From the NCBI RefSeq assembly GCF_014643175.1, contig NZ_BMJH01000001.1:992001-1056000 (forward strand): DNA of 64,000 nucleotides, read 5' to 3'. Shown here in pieces: positions 49,301-60,727 of the stretch (positions are counted from its first letter, which is position 1; each line of letters starts with the position of its first letter). The notes under the pieces are model-generated. The model was not told where the DNA came from and made no database searches. It was given only the letters and a program-made list of their open reading frames with translations. The stretch comes from Hoyosella rhizosphaerae (GTDB taxonomy: Bacteria; Actinomycetota; Actinomycetes; Mycobacteriales; Mycobacteriaceae). Made by a program: the position numbers and the translations under genes.

Positions 49301-51660
49301 GCTGATGTGATCCGATACACGTCATACACACCTTCGACGTTTCGCACCACATTGAGCACATGCCCGAGATGCTTCGGATCACCCATTTCAAACGTAAACC
49401 GACTGATCGCCACACGATCACCTGAGGTCGTCACAGACGCAGACAGAATGTTCACCTTTTCGTCCGCAAGTGCCTTAGTGACATCGGACAACAAGCGGTG
49501 CCGGTCGAGCGCTTCAATCTGAATCGCAACAAGGAACATCGAATTCGGTGAAGGCGCCCAGCGAACCTCAATCAGACGCTCAGGCTGCTCCCGAAGCGCG
49601 GAAGCATTTGTGCAATCCGTTCGATGCACACTCACCCCACCGCCGCGAGTGACAAAACCCATGATGTCGTCCCCCGGAACCGGAGTGCAACATTTTGCCA
49701 GCTTGACCAGAATCCCCGGTGTGCCAGCAACTTCGACACCAACATCATCAGCGGTGCGGCGGCCACTGCGCCGCGGCATCGACGACGGCGTAGCGCGTTC
49801 GGCGATTTCTTCCTCGGCGTCCTCGACCCCACCAAGTTGGGCAACGAGTCGTTGCACCACGTGTTGAGCGGAAACGTGGTGCTCCCCCACCGCGGTATAC
49901 AAAGCGTCAACGTCTTGGTAGCGGAGTTCGCGGGCCGTCGCGGCCATCAAATCCCCGCTCAGGATGCGTTGCAGCGGTAGGCCAGTTCGGCGAACTTCCT
50001 TCGCTATGGCATCCTTGCCGGTGTCGAGGGCTTCCTCTCGACGTTCCTTCGCAAACCACTGACGGATCTTGGTTTTAGCACGTGGTGAGACGACGAATTT
50101 TTGCCAGTCGCGACTCGGACCTGCGCCCTCATCCTTTGAGGTGAAGATTTCAATAACTTCACCGTTCTCGAGAGTGCGTTCCAACGGCACTAGCCGCCCA
50201 TTAACGCGCGCTCCGATACATCGGTGCCCAACCTCCGTGTGCACCGCGTAAGCAAAATCCACAGCAGTCGACCCCGTCGGCAACGTCAATACGTCGCCTT
50301 TCGGCGTGAACACAAAGATCTCCTTGAGCGCGAGGTCATACCTCAACGATTCGAGGAACTCCCCTGGGTCAGCAGCTTCTCGTTGCCAGTCAAGCAACTG
50401 CCGCATCCACGCGATGTCGTCTACTTCAGAACTGTCACCGGCATGCTTGCCTTTAGTTTCCTTGTAGCGCCAATGCGCGGCGATCCCGTACTCAGCGTTT
50501 TGGTGCATGTCATGCGTACGAATCTGCACCTCAAGCGGCTTGCCCTCAGGCCCTACGACTGTTGTATGCAACGACTGGTACACGCCATACCGCGGCTGGG
50601 CGATGTAATCCTTGAACCGCCCCGCCATGGGTTGCCACAGGGAATGGACAACCCCCACTGCTGCATAGCACTCGCGGACGTGATCACATAAAATTCGCAT
50701 CCCAACCAGGTCGTGAATCTCGTCAAAGTCTTTTCCTTTGACGATCATTTTTTGGTAAATCGACCAGTAATGTTTGGGCCTGCCCTCCACGGCCGCGTTG
50801 AGTTTCGCGGCGTTGAGGGCATTGTCGATCAGCCCACGCACTTTTTCCAGGTAGATGTCACGGGATGGGGCTCGATCGGCCACAAGTCGCACGATCTCGT
50901 CGTACCTTTTGGGATGCAGGATCGCGAACGCGAGGTCCTCCAGCTCCCATTTGACTGTGGCCATTCCAAGCCGGTGAGCAAGCGGTGCGATCACTTCTAA
51001 CGTCTCACGTGCCTTGCTTGCTTGTTTCTCTGGCGGTAAGAAACGCATCGTTCGCATGTTGTGCAGTCGATCCGCCACTTTGATCACCAAGACGCGTGGA
51101 TCCCGCGCCATGGCGATAATCATCTTGCGGATCGTTTCCGCCTCCGCAGCGGAACCAAGCACCACTTTGTCGAGTTTGGTCACACCGTCCACGAGGTGCG
51201 CTACCTCGTCACCAAACTCCTCCCGGAGTTGGTCCAAGGTGTAACCCGTGTCCTCCACTGTGTCGTGCAGAAGGGCCGCGATGAGCGTCGTGGTATCCAT
51301 ACCCAGCTCGGCGAGAATCGTCGCGACGGCCAATGGGTGCGTGATGTAAGGGTCGCCGGATTTCCGGATCTGTTCAGCGTGGCGTTCTTCAGCGACGTCG
51401 TACGCCCGCTGCAGCGTCGTCAGAGTCGCTTTTGGGTAAAACTCCCGGTGAATCGACACTAGGGGTTCAAGAACAGCCTTCACCGAAGCTGCTCTTCCTG
51501 AAGTCATGCGGCGCGCCAGTCTCGCTCGAACTCTTCGAGAAGCCGACCCTGGCGCGGTGACCATCGACGTCAGTGGCCGCGACTGCGCTTCCCCAGACTC
51601 CCGCTGAGGTTCACTCACAGTGGGGCTGGAATCGCGCGAAATTCCCGAATCGTGACTCAC
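49294..51660 (-). CDS. rel: bifunctional (p)ppGpp synthetase / hydrolase (Rel)
   Basis: Makes and degrades the stringent-response alarmone. Order: ~55-residue variable head; hydrolase HD domain with [17 protein letters not shown] and [12 protein letters not shown]; synthetase domain with the region [20 protein letters not shown] domain from [20 protein letters not shown]; zinc-finger/helical region with [21 protein letters not shown]-terminal ACT domain ([20 protein letters not shown]). Both catalytic sites look intact. 788 residues is normal. apt is 55 bases upstream, as in relatives. Confidence 0.97.
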   Translation of the reverse strand: MSHDSGISRDSSPTVSEPQRESGEAQSRPLTSMVTAPGSASRRVRARLARRMTSGRAASVKAVLEPLVSIHREFYPKATLTTLQRAYDVAEERHAEQIRKSGDPYITHPLAVATILAELGMDTTTLIAALLHDTVEDTGYTLDQLREEFGDEVAHLVDGVTKLDKVVLGSAAEAETIRKMIIAMARDPRVLVIKVADRLHNMRTMRFLPPEKQASKARETLEVIAPLAHRLGMATVKWELEDLAFAILHPKRYDEIVRLVADRAPSRDIYLEKVRGLIDNALNAAKLNAAVEGRPKHYWSIYQKMIVKGKDFDEIHDLVGMRILCDHVRECYAAVGVVHSLWQPMAGRFKDYIAQPRYGVYQSLHTTVVGPEGKPLEVQIRTHDMHQNAEYGIAAHWRYKETKGKHAGDSSEVDDIAWMRQLLDWQREAADPGEFLESLRYDLALKEIFVFTPKGDVLTLPTGSTAVDFAYAVHTEVGHRCIGARVNGRLVPLERTLENGEVIEIFTSKDEGAGPSRDWQKFVVSPRAKTKIRQWFAKERREEALDTGKDAIAKEVRRTGLPLQRILSGDLMAATARELRYQDVDALYTAVGEHHVSAQHVVQRLVAQLGGVEDAEEEIAERATPSSMPRRSGRRTADDVGVEVAGTPGILVKLAKCCTPVPGDDIMGFVTRGGGVSVHRTDCTNASALREQPERLIEVRWAPSPNSMFLVAIQIEALDRHRLLSDVTKALADEKVNILSASVTTSGDRVAISRFTFEMGDPKHLGHVLNVVRNVEGVYDVYRITSAV

Positions 51661-51715
51661 ACGACCACCTCCCTTGTTCGACAGAAAGTTGAACCTCTAT
51701 CAGCAACTGTAATCC

Positions 51716-52312
51716 TCAGCGCACAGTCAACGCCGTCAAGGGGATGTCTTTTACTTTTGTGCGCCCACCCAAGTCGGCTATCTCCAACACCACTGCGGCG
51801 GCGACCACCGAGGCACCAGCGGCACTGAGGAGGCCAATAGCTGCCTCCAAGGTGCCTCCTGTGGCGAGAACATCGTCAATCACGAGTACTCTGCGTCCAG
51901 CAACAGATAGCCCGGATGCAGGAATCTCAAGGGCAGCTTCGCCATACTCAAGGGAGTAACTCCGCGACAAAACCGGGGGCGGTAGTTTGCCAGCTTTCCG
52001 CACTGGCAACATCCCGGTATTCAGATGCATCGCGACCCCTGCACCAAGCAAAAACCCGCGGGAATCAATTCCCGCAACGAGATCCACATCTCGTAGTCCG
52101 TCACGCATACCGGCCCTAGCTAGCGCCTCTACTGTGAGGCGTAAGCCGTGGGCATCGGTGAATAGCGGGGACAGGTCAGCGAAGGTCACCCCTCGGCGCG
52201 GAAAATCATGCACCGTCCGAGTAAGCGCTTCGACGGTAGCGGCGATATCTAGCGGTTCGTCTCCACTAGCGTTTCTCGCTGTCAATCCCGGACCCACTTG
52301 TCCATGTTCCAC
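51716..52312 (-). CDS. apt: adenine phosphoribosyltransferase
   Basis: Salvages adenine to AMP with PRPP. The PRPP loop VLVIDDVLATGGTLEAAIGL and the base-recognition segments FPRRGVTFADLSPLF and GIDSRGFLLGAGVAMHL are present. The first ~20 residues are variable. The GTG at 52312 lies within the end of the upstream lipoprotein gene (31-base overlap); GTG 52297 is an alternative. Position between secDF and rel matches other members of the order. Confidence 0.94.
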   Translation of the reverse strand: MEHGQVGPGLTARNASGDEPLDIAATVEALTRTVHDFPRRGVTFADLSPLFTDAHGLRLTVEALARAGMRDGLRDVDLVAGIDSRGFLLGAGVAMHLNTGMLPVRKAGKLPPPVLSRSYSLEYGEAALEIPASGLSVAGRRVLVIDDVLATGGTLEAAIGLLSAAGASVVAAAVVLEIADLGGRTKVKDIPLTALTVR

Positions 52313-54033
52313 CCCGCACCAGCACGGGAATTATTGGGAACGACCCCCACGACCGCGCCGCTATGTGCTGTCAGCCGAGGCTGAACAAACAACGGCACTG
52401 TCGGAACTTCGTTCCACAGGATTGCTTCTGCCTCAGCAAATCGCTCAAGCCGTGCGTCGGCATTGGAGATCACAGCAAGTTCGGCGACAAGTCCATCGAT
52501 TCGACCGTTGGAGAAAGCACCGATGTTGAGCCCATTTCGAGAATGCAGAGTGACAAGGTTGGTACCCTCCGAGGCCAATCCGCCGGGTCCTTGCACTCCG
52601 CCAATACCGCCGAGCACGATGTCGACATCGTCATTCGCCAGTGCTCGTCGCGGATCGAAGTCGCGTGAACTGACATTCTGGACGACAATTCCGGCGTCTT
52701 TGCAGGCTCGCGCGATAAATGACACGGTTTCTTCGCGTCGCTTGTCGGATCCGAGGTATCCGATACGAACGCGCATGTCGGCCGACTCTGTAAACCTGCT
52801 CGCTGCTTCAATATCGGGCTGGAGGTAGTTTTCCTGGGCCGGTCCAGCTATAAACGAGTACCCGGAGGAACCTGGTTGTGTTGTCCGTGAACTCGCAACA
52901 CCACGGCGCGGCGAATCGTCAGCAAAGTAGTCACTGACAACGTCGTCCGCTACGCGAAGCCTCGGGACGCACGCAGTGAAAGCTCGCCGTGCCTCAACAT
53001 CGTCGAACACCCCAGTGTTATTGAAAACCAACTGTTCGGTGTTCAGCGATTCGACCTGGTGTTCGGTGTAACCCGCGAGATCGAGCCCCGCAACAGAACC
53101 CGCTCCTACGTCAATGACCTGGGCTTCACCTCGTGCAACAATGTCGCGAGTATCCATCCCTGGCCACACAACGATGCGAGGGGTGCGAGGCGGATCGCCC
53201 CACCAACTGTCGTTTTTGACTAGGAGGAGGCCACCCTCGTCGGTGAAGGAATCAATCTTGTACGGACCTGACGACGGGAAAAGGTCCAAGTCGAGGTCCC
53301 CGGGTGTAAGGGTCCACCCGGTGTTCCAGAAGTCCGCAAGTCGCGACAACGCATCAATATCGCCTTCATTGACGGCAGCGACAACATCCGGGACATTCGC
53401 CTCACGCCCCGCTACGTGGGACGGCATCACCGTCGTCGCAGAAAAGAGAGACTCCCAGTCGGTAAACGACCGCCCCTCCCGGAATTGGAGTTGGGCTCGC
53501 TTTGTTCCGGGTTCGCAGTCAATTCTGTCGATGTCGGCGTAGCCCCAGTCAGTGGCGGTATCAAACAACTGCCTGGGCTCACCAGAATCAGGATCTGGGG
53601 CTGTGAAACGGCCGCTGCCCGCCGCCCAAGCGAACACAAGATCATCACAGGTAACTGCGTTTCCGTCGGAGAAAACAGCCGATTCGTTGAGATTGATTTC
53701 GTAGCTGTCCGCTTCGCCAGGAACCGGCGATATTGTTCCGAAGTCGCGATCCATAATCGGACTACCGTCAGGACCGATATAACTGAGCCCCGTAAGGACG
53801 CGACCGAACACTGACGGCGCGGCACTGTACGCGCCGTCGATTGTGTTGGCGTTGTAGGTGGTGACAGGAACATCCACTGCATAGCCGAGGGTGAACTCGT
53901 CGAGCGTGTCAGTGACTCCGCACCCCGCGAGCACGCTGGCCACCGTTGCCATTGAGACAACACCAACCGCTCGCGCAGCTGTGTTTCGGTTCCTGCGCCG
54001 AGGCGACTCGAGTCTGGTGCGGGCGTCAGTCAT
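52282..54033 (-). CDS. ABC transporter peptide-binding lipoprotein (SBP family 5)
   Basis: A 583-residue exported lipoprotein. The signal peptide ends in the lipobox SVLAGC near residue 38. The mature part has family-5 features (YEINLNESAVFSDGNAVTCD, DLDLFPSSGPYKIDSF, AEAILWNEVPTVPLFVQPRL). No permease or ATPase genes are adjacent, so its transporter partner is elsewhere or it acts alone. A homologue sits between apt and secF in mycobacteria. Ligand unknown. Confidence 0.9.
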   Translation of the reverse strand: MTDARTRLESPRRRNRNTAARAVGVVSMATVASVLAGCGVTDTLDEFTLGYAVDVPVTTYNANTIDGAYSAAPSVFGRVLTGLSYIGPDGSPIMDRDFGTISPVPGEADSYEINLNESAVFSDGNAVTCDDLVFAWAAGSGRFTAPDPDSGEPRQLFDTATDWGYADIDRIDCEPGTKRAQLQFREGRSFTDWESLFSATTVMPSHVAGREANVPDVVAAVNEGDIDALSRLADFWNTGWTLTPGDLDLDLFPSSGPYKIDSFTDEGGLLLVKNDSWWGDPPRTPRIVVWPGMDTRDIVARGEAQVIDVGAGSVAGLDLAGYTEHQVESLNTEQLVFNNTGVFDDVEARRAFTACVPRLRVADDVVSDYFADDSPRRGVASSRTTQPGSSGYSFIAGPAQENYLQPDIEAASRFTESADMRVRIGYLGSDKRREETVSFIARACKDAGIVVQNVSSRDFDPRRALANDDVDIVLGGIGGVQGPGGLASEGTNLVTLHSRNGLNIGAFSNGRIDGLVAELAVISNADARLERFAEAEAILWNEVPTVPLFVQPRLTAHSGAVVGVVPNNSRAGAGWNMDKWVRD

Positions 54034-54072
54034 GTGTGGACATCCTTCCCCGATGTATGGCTCAAAAAGGAG

Positions 54073-55248
54073 TTACCGCCGACGCTTACCGGTAGGGCGT
54101 GCACCTGGCGATGGTGCAGTTCCACGTCGTTGTGACGGAACGACACGTCGCTCCGATTCTGCAGGCGATGCTGCGGCAACGCCAGCAGCAGTTGTAACGC
54201 CAACTGATGCGGTAGCTACTTCACGCCTGTCGAGGACATTCTGGGTGTGAGTAGCGATCGCTTCCGTGCGTTCCTTAATAGCTACGAGCAGCGGTGTGGC
54301 GAAGAAAATGGACGAGTACGTTCCAATTGCGATACCAACCAACTGAACAAGCGCGAGGTCCTTCAAAGTACCAACACCCAACATCCACACCGCCACGATC
54401 ATCAAGGAGGCGATGGGTAGGACGCTGATCAGTGAGGTGTTAAACGATCGCATGAGTGTTTGGTTCACACCGAGGTTTGCTTGTTCTGCGTACGTTCGGC
54501 GCAGCGTATGCGTTACCCCGGTGGTGTTCTCTTGAACTTTGTCGAACACCACCACCGTGTCGTACAGGGAGTAACCAAGAATGGTGAGTAGGCCAATAAT
54601 TGTGGCCGGGCTGACTTCGAATCCGACGAGGGCGTACACACCTGCCGTGACTGTTAGGTCAAGAATGACTGCGGCGATCGCTGCGAGTGCCATATGCCAC
54701 TCAAACCGCAACGAAATATAGACACACACCAGTACCAGGAACACGACGAGCGCCAGCACTGCTTTTTGAGTGACCTGGCCGCCCCAAGTCTCACTGACTT
54801 TCGCGATACTGATGGCGTTTATGTTGGGTTCGCCCGCTTGATCAACAGGTTGGAAGGCATTGAATAGCGCCCGTTGGACTTCTTGGATTTGCGGCTCGTC
54901 GAGGGATTCCGAACGAATCTGGATCGAAGCCGTCGCGCCAGTGCCCACAACTTGCACGACCGTGGGTGAAATACCAAGGGTGTCAGTGAATACTTCTTCA
55001 GCTTCAGAGACAGAAACTTGCCCTGCGGGCATTTCTACTCGAGTACCGCCAGCAAAATCAATGCCGAAGGTGAACCCACGAATCCCGATTCCGAGCAGCG
55101 AAATGATGATGAGCGCCGCTGCGATGTAGAAGAACATCTTCCGTTTCGCAATGATCTGAAACGATCCGGTGCCTGTGTAAAGTCCGTGGAAGAAGCCATG
55201 TTTTGGCATTTGGGCAGGCTCAGTTGTCGTCACATCGGGTCCTGTCAT
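54073..55248 (-). CDS. secF: protein translocase subunit SecF
   Basis: Partner of SecD that uses the proton gradient to complete export. Helix 1 ([18 protein letters not shown]) is followed by [16 protein letters not shown] and a periplasmic loop. Five further helices contain [17 protein letters not shown] and [19 protein letters not shown]. The 391 residues include a C-terminal basic/Ala-rich tail longer than in E. coli. Start overlaps the secD stop by four bases. Confidence 0.96.
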   Translation of the reverse strand: MTGPDVTTTEPAQMPKHGFFHGLYTGTGSFQIIAKRKMFFYIAAALIIISLLGIGIRGFTFGIDFAGGTRVEMPAGQVSVSEAEEVFTDTLGISPTVVQVVGTGATASIQIRSESLDEPQIQEVQRALFNAFQPVDQAGEPNINAISIAKVSETWGGQVTQKAVLALVVFLVLVCVYISLRFEWHMALAAIAAVILDLTVTAGVYALVGFEVSPATIIGLLTILGYSLYDTVVVFDKVQENTTGVTHTLRRTYAEQANLGVNQTLMRSFNTSLISVLPIASLMIVAVWMLGVGTLKDLALVQLVGIAIGTYSSIFFATPLLVAIKERTEAIATHTQNVLDRREVATASVGVTTAAGVAAASPAESERRVVPSQRRGTAPSPGARPTGKRRR

Positions 55249-56906
55249 GATTGTGTGCCCTTCACCTGTGAACCATCGGGAGACATCTCCGCTTCCGCGG
55301 AAATCTCACCTGTGTTTCCCCGCGGTTGTGCTTCCGCTTTGGCTGCCCTAGCTGCAAGTTCCGCTCGCTCGCGAGCAACTTCCGTGATCGCGCCAAGACC
55401 ATTCAGCTTGGGGTTCGACAGCCACTTAGATTTGGTCGCCAAGCTCAGCACCGGGTAGGTGAACAGGAAGACGACGAGCAGGTCGAGCACCGTCGTCAAA
55501 CCGAGCGCGAATGCGAAGCCCTTCACTTGACCCACTGCGAGCAAGTACAAAATTGCGGCGGCGAGGAAGCTGACAGCGTTACCAGTCATGATCGTGCGCC
55601 GCGCGCGCTGCCAACCTCGTTCCACAGCGGACCGGAAACTTCGACCTTCGCGCATCTCGTCTTTAATTCGTTCGAAGAACACGATGAACGAGTCAGCGGT
55701 CATACCGATACCAATGATGAAACCGGCTATGGCGGCCAGGTCGAGGGTGAAGTTGATGTATCGGCCTAGCAGCACAAGGATGCCGTAGACCAGCATGCCC
55801 GCGAACCCTAAGGACAACGCAGCAACGATGCCGAGCAACCGGTAGTACACGAGCGAATATGCCAATACGGCGAGCATACCGATCGCGCCGGCGATGAGAC
55901 CGGCTTGCAGCGACGCGATACCTAATGTTGCTGAGACCGTTTGAGCCTGTGACGACTCGAACGACAATGGCAGTGCGCCATAACGCAATTGATTAGCGAG
56001 ATCGCGGGCTTCGTCCTGGGTGAAGTTACCCGAGATTGATGTGGCACTACCAGCAGGAGTTGGGTCTCGAATAACCGGAGCGCTCACGACCGCGGTATCG
56101 AGAACAAACGCTGACTGCTGGCCAATGCTTTGCCGAGTGAAGGTTGCCCACGTCTGGCTGGCCTCACCGCGGAACCGGAACGACACTTCCCAACGGGACT
56201 GCTGCTGATTGAAGCCGTCACTTACGCTGCCACTGTCAATGTCCTCGCCTTCCAGCAGGACAGGACCGAGCAGGTAAACCATCACGCCATCAGTACTGCA
56301 CGTGACGAGCGGTCGATCAGGTAGGTCGTTGCCTGCGAGTGGATCAAGGCCTTGGCATGTGTGTTCGGCGATCGCGCGAGCTTGCGTCTCGGGATCGTCA
56401 CTTTGACGGAATGCGCGAGCTTCTTCGATTAGCTCGGCAGCCTCATCTGGGTCCGATGCGAGTGCACTTGTGGGAGTTTCCTCGGGTTCGAGCAGTTCGC
56501 CTGCTTCGTCGAACTCAGCATCGGAGGCGATCTGCGCATCGAGCACCGGACGGACAAACATCCGCGCGGTGGTTCCCAAAGTTCGCGCTTGTGCACCATC
56601 CTGGCCGGGAACTGTGATGACGAGGCTGTCACCGTCAACCAACACTTCCGACCCGGCAACGCCAAGACCATCGATACGAGTACCGATGATTTGTTGGGCC
56701 TGAGACAGTGCCTCTTCACTTGGCCGCGATCCATCTGGGGTGATAGCCGTCAACACCACGCGGGTGCCGCCTTGCAGGTCCACACCTAGGCGCGGTGTTG
56801 TACCCCGGTCGCCTGTGAAAAAAACCAGGGTGTAGCACAGTGCAAAAAGCACAAAGAATGCGCTGAGCACCCGCAGCGGAATTCTCCGCTGACTGGAAGA
56901 GGCCAC
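55245..56906 (-). CDS. secD: protein translocase subunit SecD
   Basis: Membrane component of the SecDF complex. [14 protein letters not shown] follows helix 1. The large external P1 domain, with an acidic Glu/Asp-rich insertion near residues 140-170 (ELLEPEETP), is followed by [20 protein letters not shown] and helices 2-6 with [20 protein letters not shown]. 553 residues is normal for actinobacteria. yajC lies 53 bases upstream. Confidence 0.96.
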   Translation of the reverse strand: MASSSQRRIPLRVLSAFFVLFALCYTLVFFTGDRGTTPRLGVDLQGGTRVVLTAITPDGSRPSEEALSQAQQIIGTRIDGLGVAGSEVLVDGDSLVITVPGQDGAQARTLGTTARMFVRPVLDAQIASDAEFDEAGELLEPEETPTSALASDPDEAAELIEEARAFRQSDDPETQARAIAEHTCQGLDPLAGNDLPDRPLVTCSTDGVMVYLLGPVLLEGEDIDSGSVSDGFNQQQSRWEVSFRFRGEASQTWATFTRQSIGQQSAFVLDTAVVSAPVIRDPTPAGSATSISGNFTQDEARDLANQLRYGALPLSFESSQAQTVSATLGIASLQAGLIAGAIGMLAVLAYSLVYYRLLGIVAALSLGFAGMLVYGILVLLGRYINFTLDLAAIAGFIIGIGMTADSFIVFFERIKDEMREGRSFRSAVERGWQRARRTIMTGNAVSFLAAAILYLLAVGQVKGFAFALGLTTVLDLLVVFLFTYPVLSLATKSKWLSNPKLNGLGAITEVARERAELAARAAKAEAQPRGNTGEISAEAEMSPDGSQVKGTQS

Positions 56907-56959
56907 GAAAGTTCTCCTTGACGGTAGTGGCGCTGCGGCCTACTACTAGGTGCTTGTGT

Positions 56960-57313
56960 TTACTGGCGTCCGGATTCGTTACCGCGCTGGTCAAACCCAT
57001 CGTTTGGGTCAAACGTGGCTTCGGTGGTCCAGTCCTGCTCAGTTGCTGGCGAGTTTGGGTCTTCGGTGACGATGTCACGAACAGCCATGCGGAGCCAGGT
57101 AGCTGCTACCCCTGGTGCGATCTCTAGGTCGATGGTGGTGTCTTGCAAGCCTAGAACAGTGCCGTATAGACCTGACGTGGTCATGATTCGGTCACCGACT
57201 TTGAGGGAGTCTTGCAGCGCAGTCTGGCGATCCATTTCTCTCTTCTGCCGCCGAACCGACAGGAAAAGTGGAACGAGCAGAAGCAGGATGAGAAGCGGCA
57301 ACAACCATTCCAT
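56960..57313 (-). CDS. yajC: preprotein translocase accessory subunit YajC
   Basis: Single-helix protein of 117 residues that associates with SecDF. LLPLLILLLLVPLFLSVR is the membrane helix; RQKREMDRQTALQDSLKVGD and IMTTSGLYGTVLGL are the conserved cytoplasmic part. The C-terminal third is acidic and variable. ATG 57313 has GAGGAT ten bases upstream. It is the first gene of the yajC-secD-secF unit. Confidence 0.94.
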   Translation of the reverse strand: MEWLLPLLILLLLVPLFLSVRRQKREMDRQTALQDSLKVGDRIMTTSGLYGTVLGLQDTTIDLEIAPGVAATWLRMAVRDIVTEDPNSPATEQDWTTEATFDPNDGFDQRGNESGRQ

Positions 57314-57385
57314 CAGAGTCTAAATCCTCAATTCGAAGTACGCGTGGGCGATCAGCAGCGTTGCGCCAACCAGTACACCAGTGTG

Positions 57386-57413
57386 CCACTATCCCGGCGC
57401 GATGCCGAGTCAA
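57386..57413 (-). promoter_or_regulatory. possible promoter upstream of yajC
   Basis: On the minus strand TTGACT (57408-57413) and TAGTGG (57386-57391) are spaced 16 bases, about 75 bases before the yajC ATG. The -35 is good, the -10 poor. It lies in the 142-base gap after ruvB. Confidence 0.35.
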
Positions 57414-57455
57414 GCGCACGATCAGGTTATGTGGCGCGTCTGTACGGCGCCAATC

Positions 57456-58571
57456 CTAGCCGTGCTCGAACTCATCGTGACCATCTAGCGACTGTGTGGA
57501 GCGTTCGCGCACCGTGATTCCATTCGCCACGGTATCAGCGGGCGGCACTAATCCGAGATGTTGCCACGCGGCAGCCGTTGCGATTCGCCCGCGCGGGGTT
57601 CGAGCCAACATCCCTGCTCGAACAAGAAACGGTTCGCACACTTCTTCAACGGTGGCGGGTTCTTCTCCTACGGCGACAGCGAGCGTTGCCGCTCCGACGG
57701 GCCCACCGTTGAAGCTTTTCACCAGCGCTTGCAGCACGGCGCGGTCTAGGCGATCGAGCCCTAGGTCGTCGACGTCGTAGACGAGAAGTGCTGCTTGCGC
57801 GACGGCAAGCGTGACAACACCGTCCGCACGTACGTCCGCGTAGTCTCGGACTCTGCGGAGCAACCGGTTTGCGATGCGGGGTGTACCGCGGGATCGTCGC
57901 GCGATCTCGGTAGCGGCGTCATGGTGGATCTGGACCCCGAGGATGCGTGCCGACCTCATCAGGATGTACTGCAACTCATCTGGTTCGTAAAACTCCATAT
58001 GCCCGGTGAACCCGAAACGGTCACGCAACGGACCAGTCAACGCTCCTGATCGCGTAGTGGCACCGACGAGGGTGAATGGCGCGACCTCAAGTGGAATTGA
58101 CGTTGCACCGGGCCCTTTCCCTACGACAACATCGACCCGAAAGTCTTCCATTGCCAGGTACAACATCTCTTCTGCGGGCCGGGAAATGCGATGAATTTCG
58201 TCGATGAACAGCACATCGCCTTCGACCAAGTTGCTCAGCATGGCAGCCAGGTCGCCCGCCCGTTCTAGCGCAGGGCCAGAGGTTAGTCGTAGTGACGTGC
58301 CCATTTCTGAGGCAATGATCATCGAGAGGCTTGTTTTTCCTAGCCCGGGTGGACCAGAAAGCAAGATGTGATCGGGCGCCGTTCCTCGTTGCTTCGCACC
58401 GGTTAGGACCAGTTCGAGTTGCTCCCGCACCTTGGGTTGGCCAACAAAATCGGCCAGGCTCTTAGGCCTTAGGCTTCCTTCGATGTCATGGTCACTGTCG
58501 ACGATGTCCGCAGTCATGGGCGCGTCAGCCCTGGACGTCTCAGTAATGGGGGTCGCAAACGGTTCGTTCAT
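57456..58571 (-). CDS. ruvB: Holliday junction branch-migration ATPase RuvB
   Basis: AAA+ motor of the RuvAB complex. Walker [20 protein letters not shown], Walker [21 protein letters not shown], the sensor [20 protein letters not shown] and the winged-helix C-terminus ([20 protein letters not shown]) are intact. An N-terminal 30-residue segment is variable. 371 residues is normal. Start overlaps the ruvA stop by four bases. Confidence 0.97.
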   Translation of the reverse strand: MNEPFATPITETSRADAPMTADIVDSDHDIEGSLRPKSLADFVGQPKVREQLELVLTGAKQRGTAPDHILLSGPPGLGKTSLSMIIASEMGTSLRLTSGPALERAGDLAAMLSNLVEGDVLFIDEIHRISRPAEEMLYLAMEDFRVDVVVGKGPGATSIPLEVAPFTLVGATTRSGALTGPLRDRFGFTGHMEFYEPDELQYILMRSARILGVQIHHDAATEIARRSRGTPRIANRLLRRVRDYADVRADGVVTLAVAQAALLVYDVDDLGLDRLDRAVLQALVKSFNGGPVGAATLAVAVGEEPATVEEVCEPFLVRAGMLARTPRGRIATAAAWQHLGLVPPADTVANGITVRERSTQSLDGHDEFEHG

Positions 58572-59176
58572 CGCGATCCACCCAACATTGTGAGCGCTGT
58601 CCGCAGCAATTCTGACGATGTCGCGTGCGGTTTCCCTTCGACGGCAACGGCTGTCGCTTCTTCCGCCTGCGTTGAACTAAACCCAAGCCCAACCAACGCT
58701 TCGACAACATTCGCCGCTAACGCCTCAGTCCCGTTAACGCTAGGAGGCGAGTCGGTGGCCGCACTGACGGTTGTTGGCGATCCCACTTTGTCACGAAGGT
58801 CCACGATCAACCTCTCAGCCACGCGCTTCCCGACGCCCGGGACCTTCATCAGCGCCTTGGTATCTCCCCCACTGAGGGCAGATCTCAATGCATTCGGCTC
58901 CAGAACGGCAAGTACCGCCATCGCTAGGCGCGGCCCAACGCCCGTGACTGTCTGCAAGAGGGTGAAAAGTTCGCGCGAGTCGTCATCGGGAAAGCCAAAC
59001 AGGGTCATCGAGTCTTCACGTACAACCATTGTTGTCAGTAAGACTGACTCGCTGCCTCTGCTGAGCTGGGCGAGCGTACTTGGCGTCGCGTTGATGCGAT
59101 ACCCAACCCCGGCAGCTTCAACCACGGCATGGTCAAGTCCAATTGACAGTACCGGGCCACGTATCGATGCAATCAT
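58568..59176 (-). CDS. ruvA: Holliday junction DNA-binding protein RuvA
   Basis: Binds four-way junctions and loads RuvB. OB-fold N-terminus ([20 protein letters not shown]), the two helix-hairpin-helix motifs ([16 protein letters not shown] and [20 protein letters not shown]), an Ser/Thr-rich linker and the C-terminal UBA-like domain ([17 protein letters not shown]). 202 residues. Four-base overlaps with ruvC and ruvB. Confidence 0.97.
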   Translation of the reverse strand: MIASIRGPVLSIGLDHAVVEAAGVGYRINATPSTLAQLSRGSESVLLTTMVVREDSMTLFGFPDDDSRELFTLLQTVTGVGPRLAMAVLAVLEPNALRSALSGGDTKALMKVPGVGKRVAERLIVDLRDKVGSPTTVSAATDSPPSVNGTEALAANVVEALVGLGFSSTQAEEATAVAVEGKPHATSSELLRTALTMLGGSR

Positions 59177-59799
59177 TTTTTGCGACCTGCTGCTTTCTGG
59201 ACACCTGCGGGTTCGCTCGCGCGCTTCGCGGCGGCATTCTGAGCCCGACGAATTGCCGCGAGCCGAGTCTTGTACTTTTGCTGCGCGACCTTTGCTGCGG
59301 CTTCCGCGTCAGCCATTCGGGCCATCATGGGGGCGCGCCAGCTATGACAAATTGCCAGAGCCAATGCGTCTGCCGCATCCGCTGGACGCGGCGCTTCTTT
59401 GAGGTTAAGAATTTTCGTGACCATGGACGTCACTTGCTCCTTGCCTGCGGCACCATCGCCCGTCACAGCAGATTTCACCTGGCTCGGAGTGTGAAAACAC
59501 ACCGGGATTCCGCGCCGCGCCGCCGCGAGTGCAATCACTCCACCAGCCTGCGCAGTACCCATCACGGACCGCACATTCTGTTGCGAAAACACTCGCTCAA
59601 TAGCGACAACTTCAGGGCGATAGGTGTCCATCCACTGCTCAGCCGCAGTCGCAATTCGCAACAGGCGGGCTGACAATTCCAGGTCCGGCGGGGTTCGCAC
59701 GACATCGACGGCAACGGAGGTGACCGTGCGCCCAACCCCTGAATCAACGATCCCGAGCCCGCATCGCGTTAGCCCTGGGTCCACACCCATGACTCTCAT
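59173..59799 (-). CDS. ruvC: Holliday junction endonuclease RuvC
   Basis: Cuts Holliday junctions. The four acidic catalytic residues are in [29 protein letters not shown] and [16 protein letters not shown] Lys/Ala-rich basic tail of about 45 residues extends beyond the usual end. ATG 59799 has GGAGGT four bases upstream; GTG 59811 is four codons earlier. The LexA box at 59817-59832 just upstream indicates SOS induction of ruvC-ruvA-ruvB. Confidence 0.96.
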   Translation of the reverse strand: MRVMGVDPGLTRCGLGIVDSGVGRTVTSVAVDVVRTPPDLELSARLLRIATAAEQWMDTYRPEVVAIERVFSQQNVRSVMGTAQAGGVIALAAARRGIPVCFHTPSQVKSAVTGDGAAGKEQVTSMVTKILNLKEAPRPADAADALALAICHSWRAPMMARMADAEAAAKVAQQKYKTRLAAIRRAQNAAAKRASEPAGVQKAAGRKK

Positions 59800-59816
59800 G
59801 AACACCTCCACGCGGT

Positions 59817-59832
59817 ACGAACAACTGTTCGA
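59817..59832. promoter_or_regulatory. lexA box: LexA (SOS) box upstream of ruvC
   Basis: ACGAACAACTGTTCGA matches the actinobacterial LexA consensus TCGAAC-N4-GTTCGA in 11 of 12 fixed positions (first base A). It ends 18 bases before the ruvC ATG, where LexA would block transcription until DNA damage. Confidence 0.8.
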
Positions 59833-59910
59833 TAGCGTAACGGACCCGCGCCTATCGTGGGAAGACGCACAGCCAGTCGGCGAGTCTCACCGGAACCTAT
59901 GCCTCAGAAG

Positions 59911-60663
59911 CTAGGCGTCGAGTTCCGCAATGACCTCATCAGAAATGTCCACGTTGGAATACACGTTCTGAACATCATCACAGTCTTCGAGCGCATCAAT
60001 AAGCTTGATGACTTTGCGAGCGCCGTCGACATCCACGGCCACGCTCATCGACGGTTGGAAGCTCAGCTCAGCAGAATCGTAGTCAATTTCATTTTCCTGC
60101 AATGCGGAGCGGACGGCGACTAGGTCCGAAGGATCTGACACCACTTCAAAGCTCTCGCCGAGGTCATTAACTTCCTCCGCGCCTGCATCGAGCACCGCCA
60201 TGAGCACATCGTCTTCGCTGCGCCCAGATTTCTCCAGAATCACCACTCCCTTGCGGGAGAACAGGTAAGCCACCGAACCGGGGTCGGCCATATTTCCACC
60301 ATTGCGACTCATCGCGGTTCGCACTTCACCCGCAGCGCGATTGCGATTGTCGGTCAAACACTCGATCAGCAACGCGACACCATTGGGGCCATACCCCTCG
60401 TACATGATCGTCTGCCAGTCAGCGCCGCCGGCTTCCTCGCCGGAACCACGCTTGCGTGCACGTTCAATGTTGTCGTTCGGAACCGACGCCTTTTTTGCCT
60501 TTTGGATAGCATCAAAAAGCGTGGGGTTGCCCGCCGGATCACCACCACCGGTGCGTGCCGCAACTTCCACATTCTTCACAAGCTTGGCGAAAAGTTTGCC
60601 CCGCTTAGCGTCGATTGCGGCTTTTTTATGCTTGGTGGTGGCCCATTTGGAGTGGCCGCTCAT
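59911..60663 (-). CDS. yebC: YebC/TACO1-family regulatory protein
   Basis: A 250-residue member of the family beginning [20 protein letters not shown]. The three-domain pattern with [58 protein letters not shown] and [13 protein letters not shown] is complete. Members have been described as transcription regulators and, more recently, as helpers of translation through proline runs. AAGGA lies nine bases before the ATG. Confidence 0.95.
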   Translation of the reverse strand: MSGHSKWATTKHKKAAIDAKRGKLFAKLVKNVEVAARTGGGDPAGNPTLFDAIQKAKKASVPNDNIERARKRGSGEEAGGADWQTIMYEGYGPNGVALLIECLTDNRNRAAGEVRTAMSRNGGNMADPGSVAYLFSRKGVVILEKSGRSEDDVLMAVLDAGAEEVNDLGESFEVVSDPSDLVAVRSALQENEIDYDSAELSFQPSMSVAVDVDGARKVIKLIDALEDCDDVQNVYSNVDISDEVIAELDA

Positions 60664-60707
60664 AAGGTTTGGTTCCTTCCGACGTCACCAATCGTTCACT
60701 ACGAGGC

Positions 60708-60713
60708 GTTATA
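60708..60713 (-). promoter_or_regulatory. probable -10 box of yebC
   Basis: TATAAC on the minus strand, 45 bases before the yebC ATG, in the 64-base gap after pdxT. A clear -35 is not seen. Confidence 0.4.
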
Positions 60714-60727
60714 CAGCGTGGGGAATG

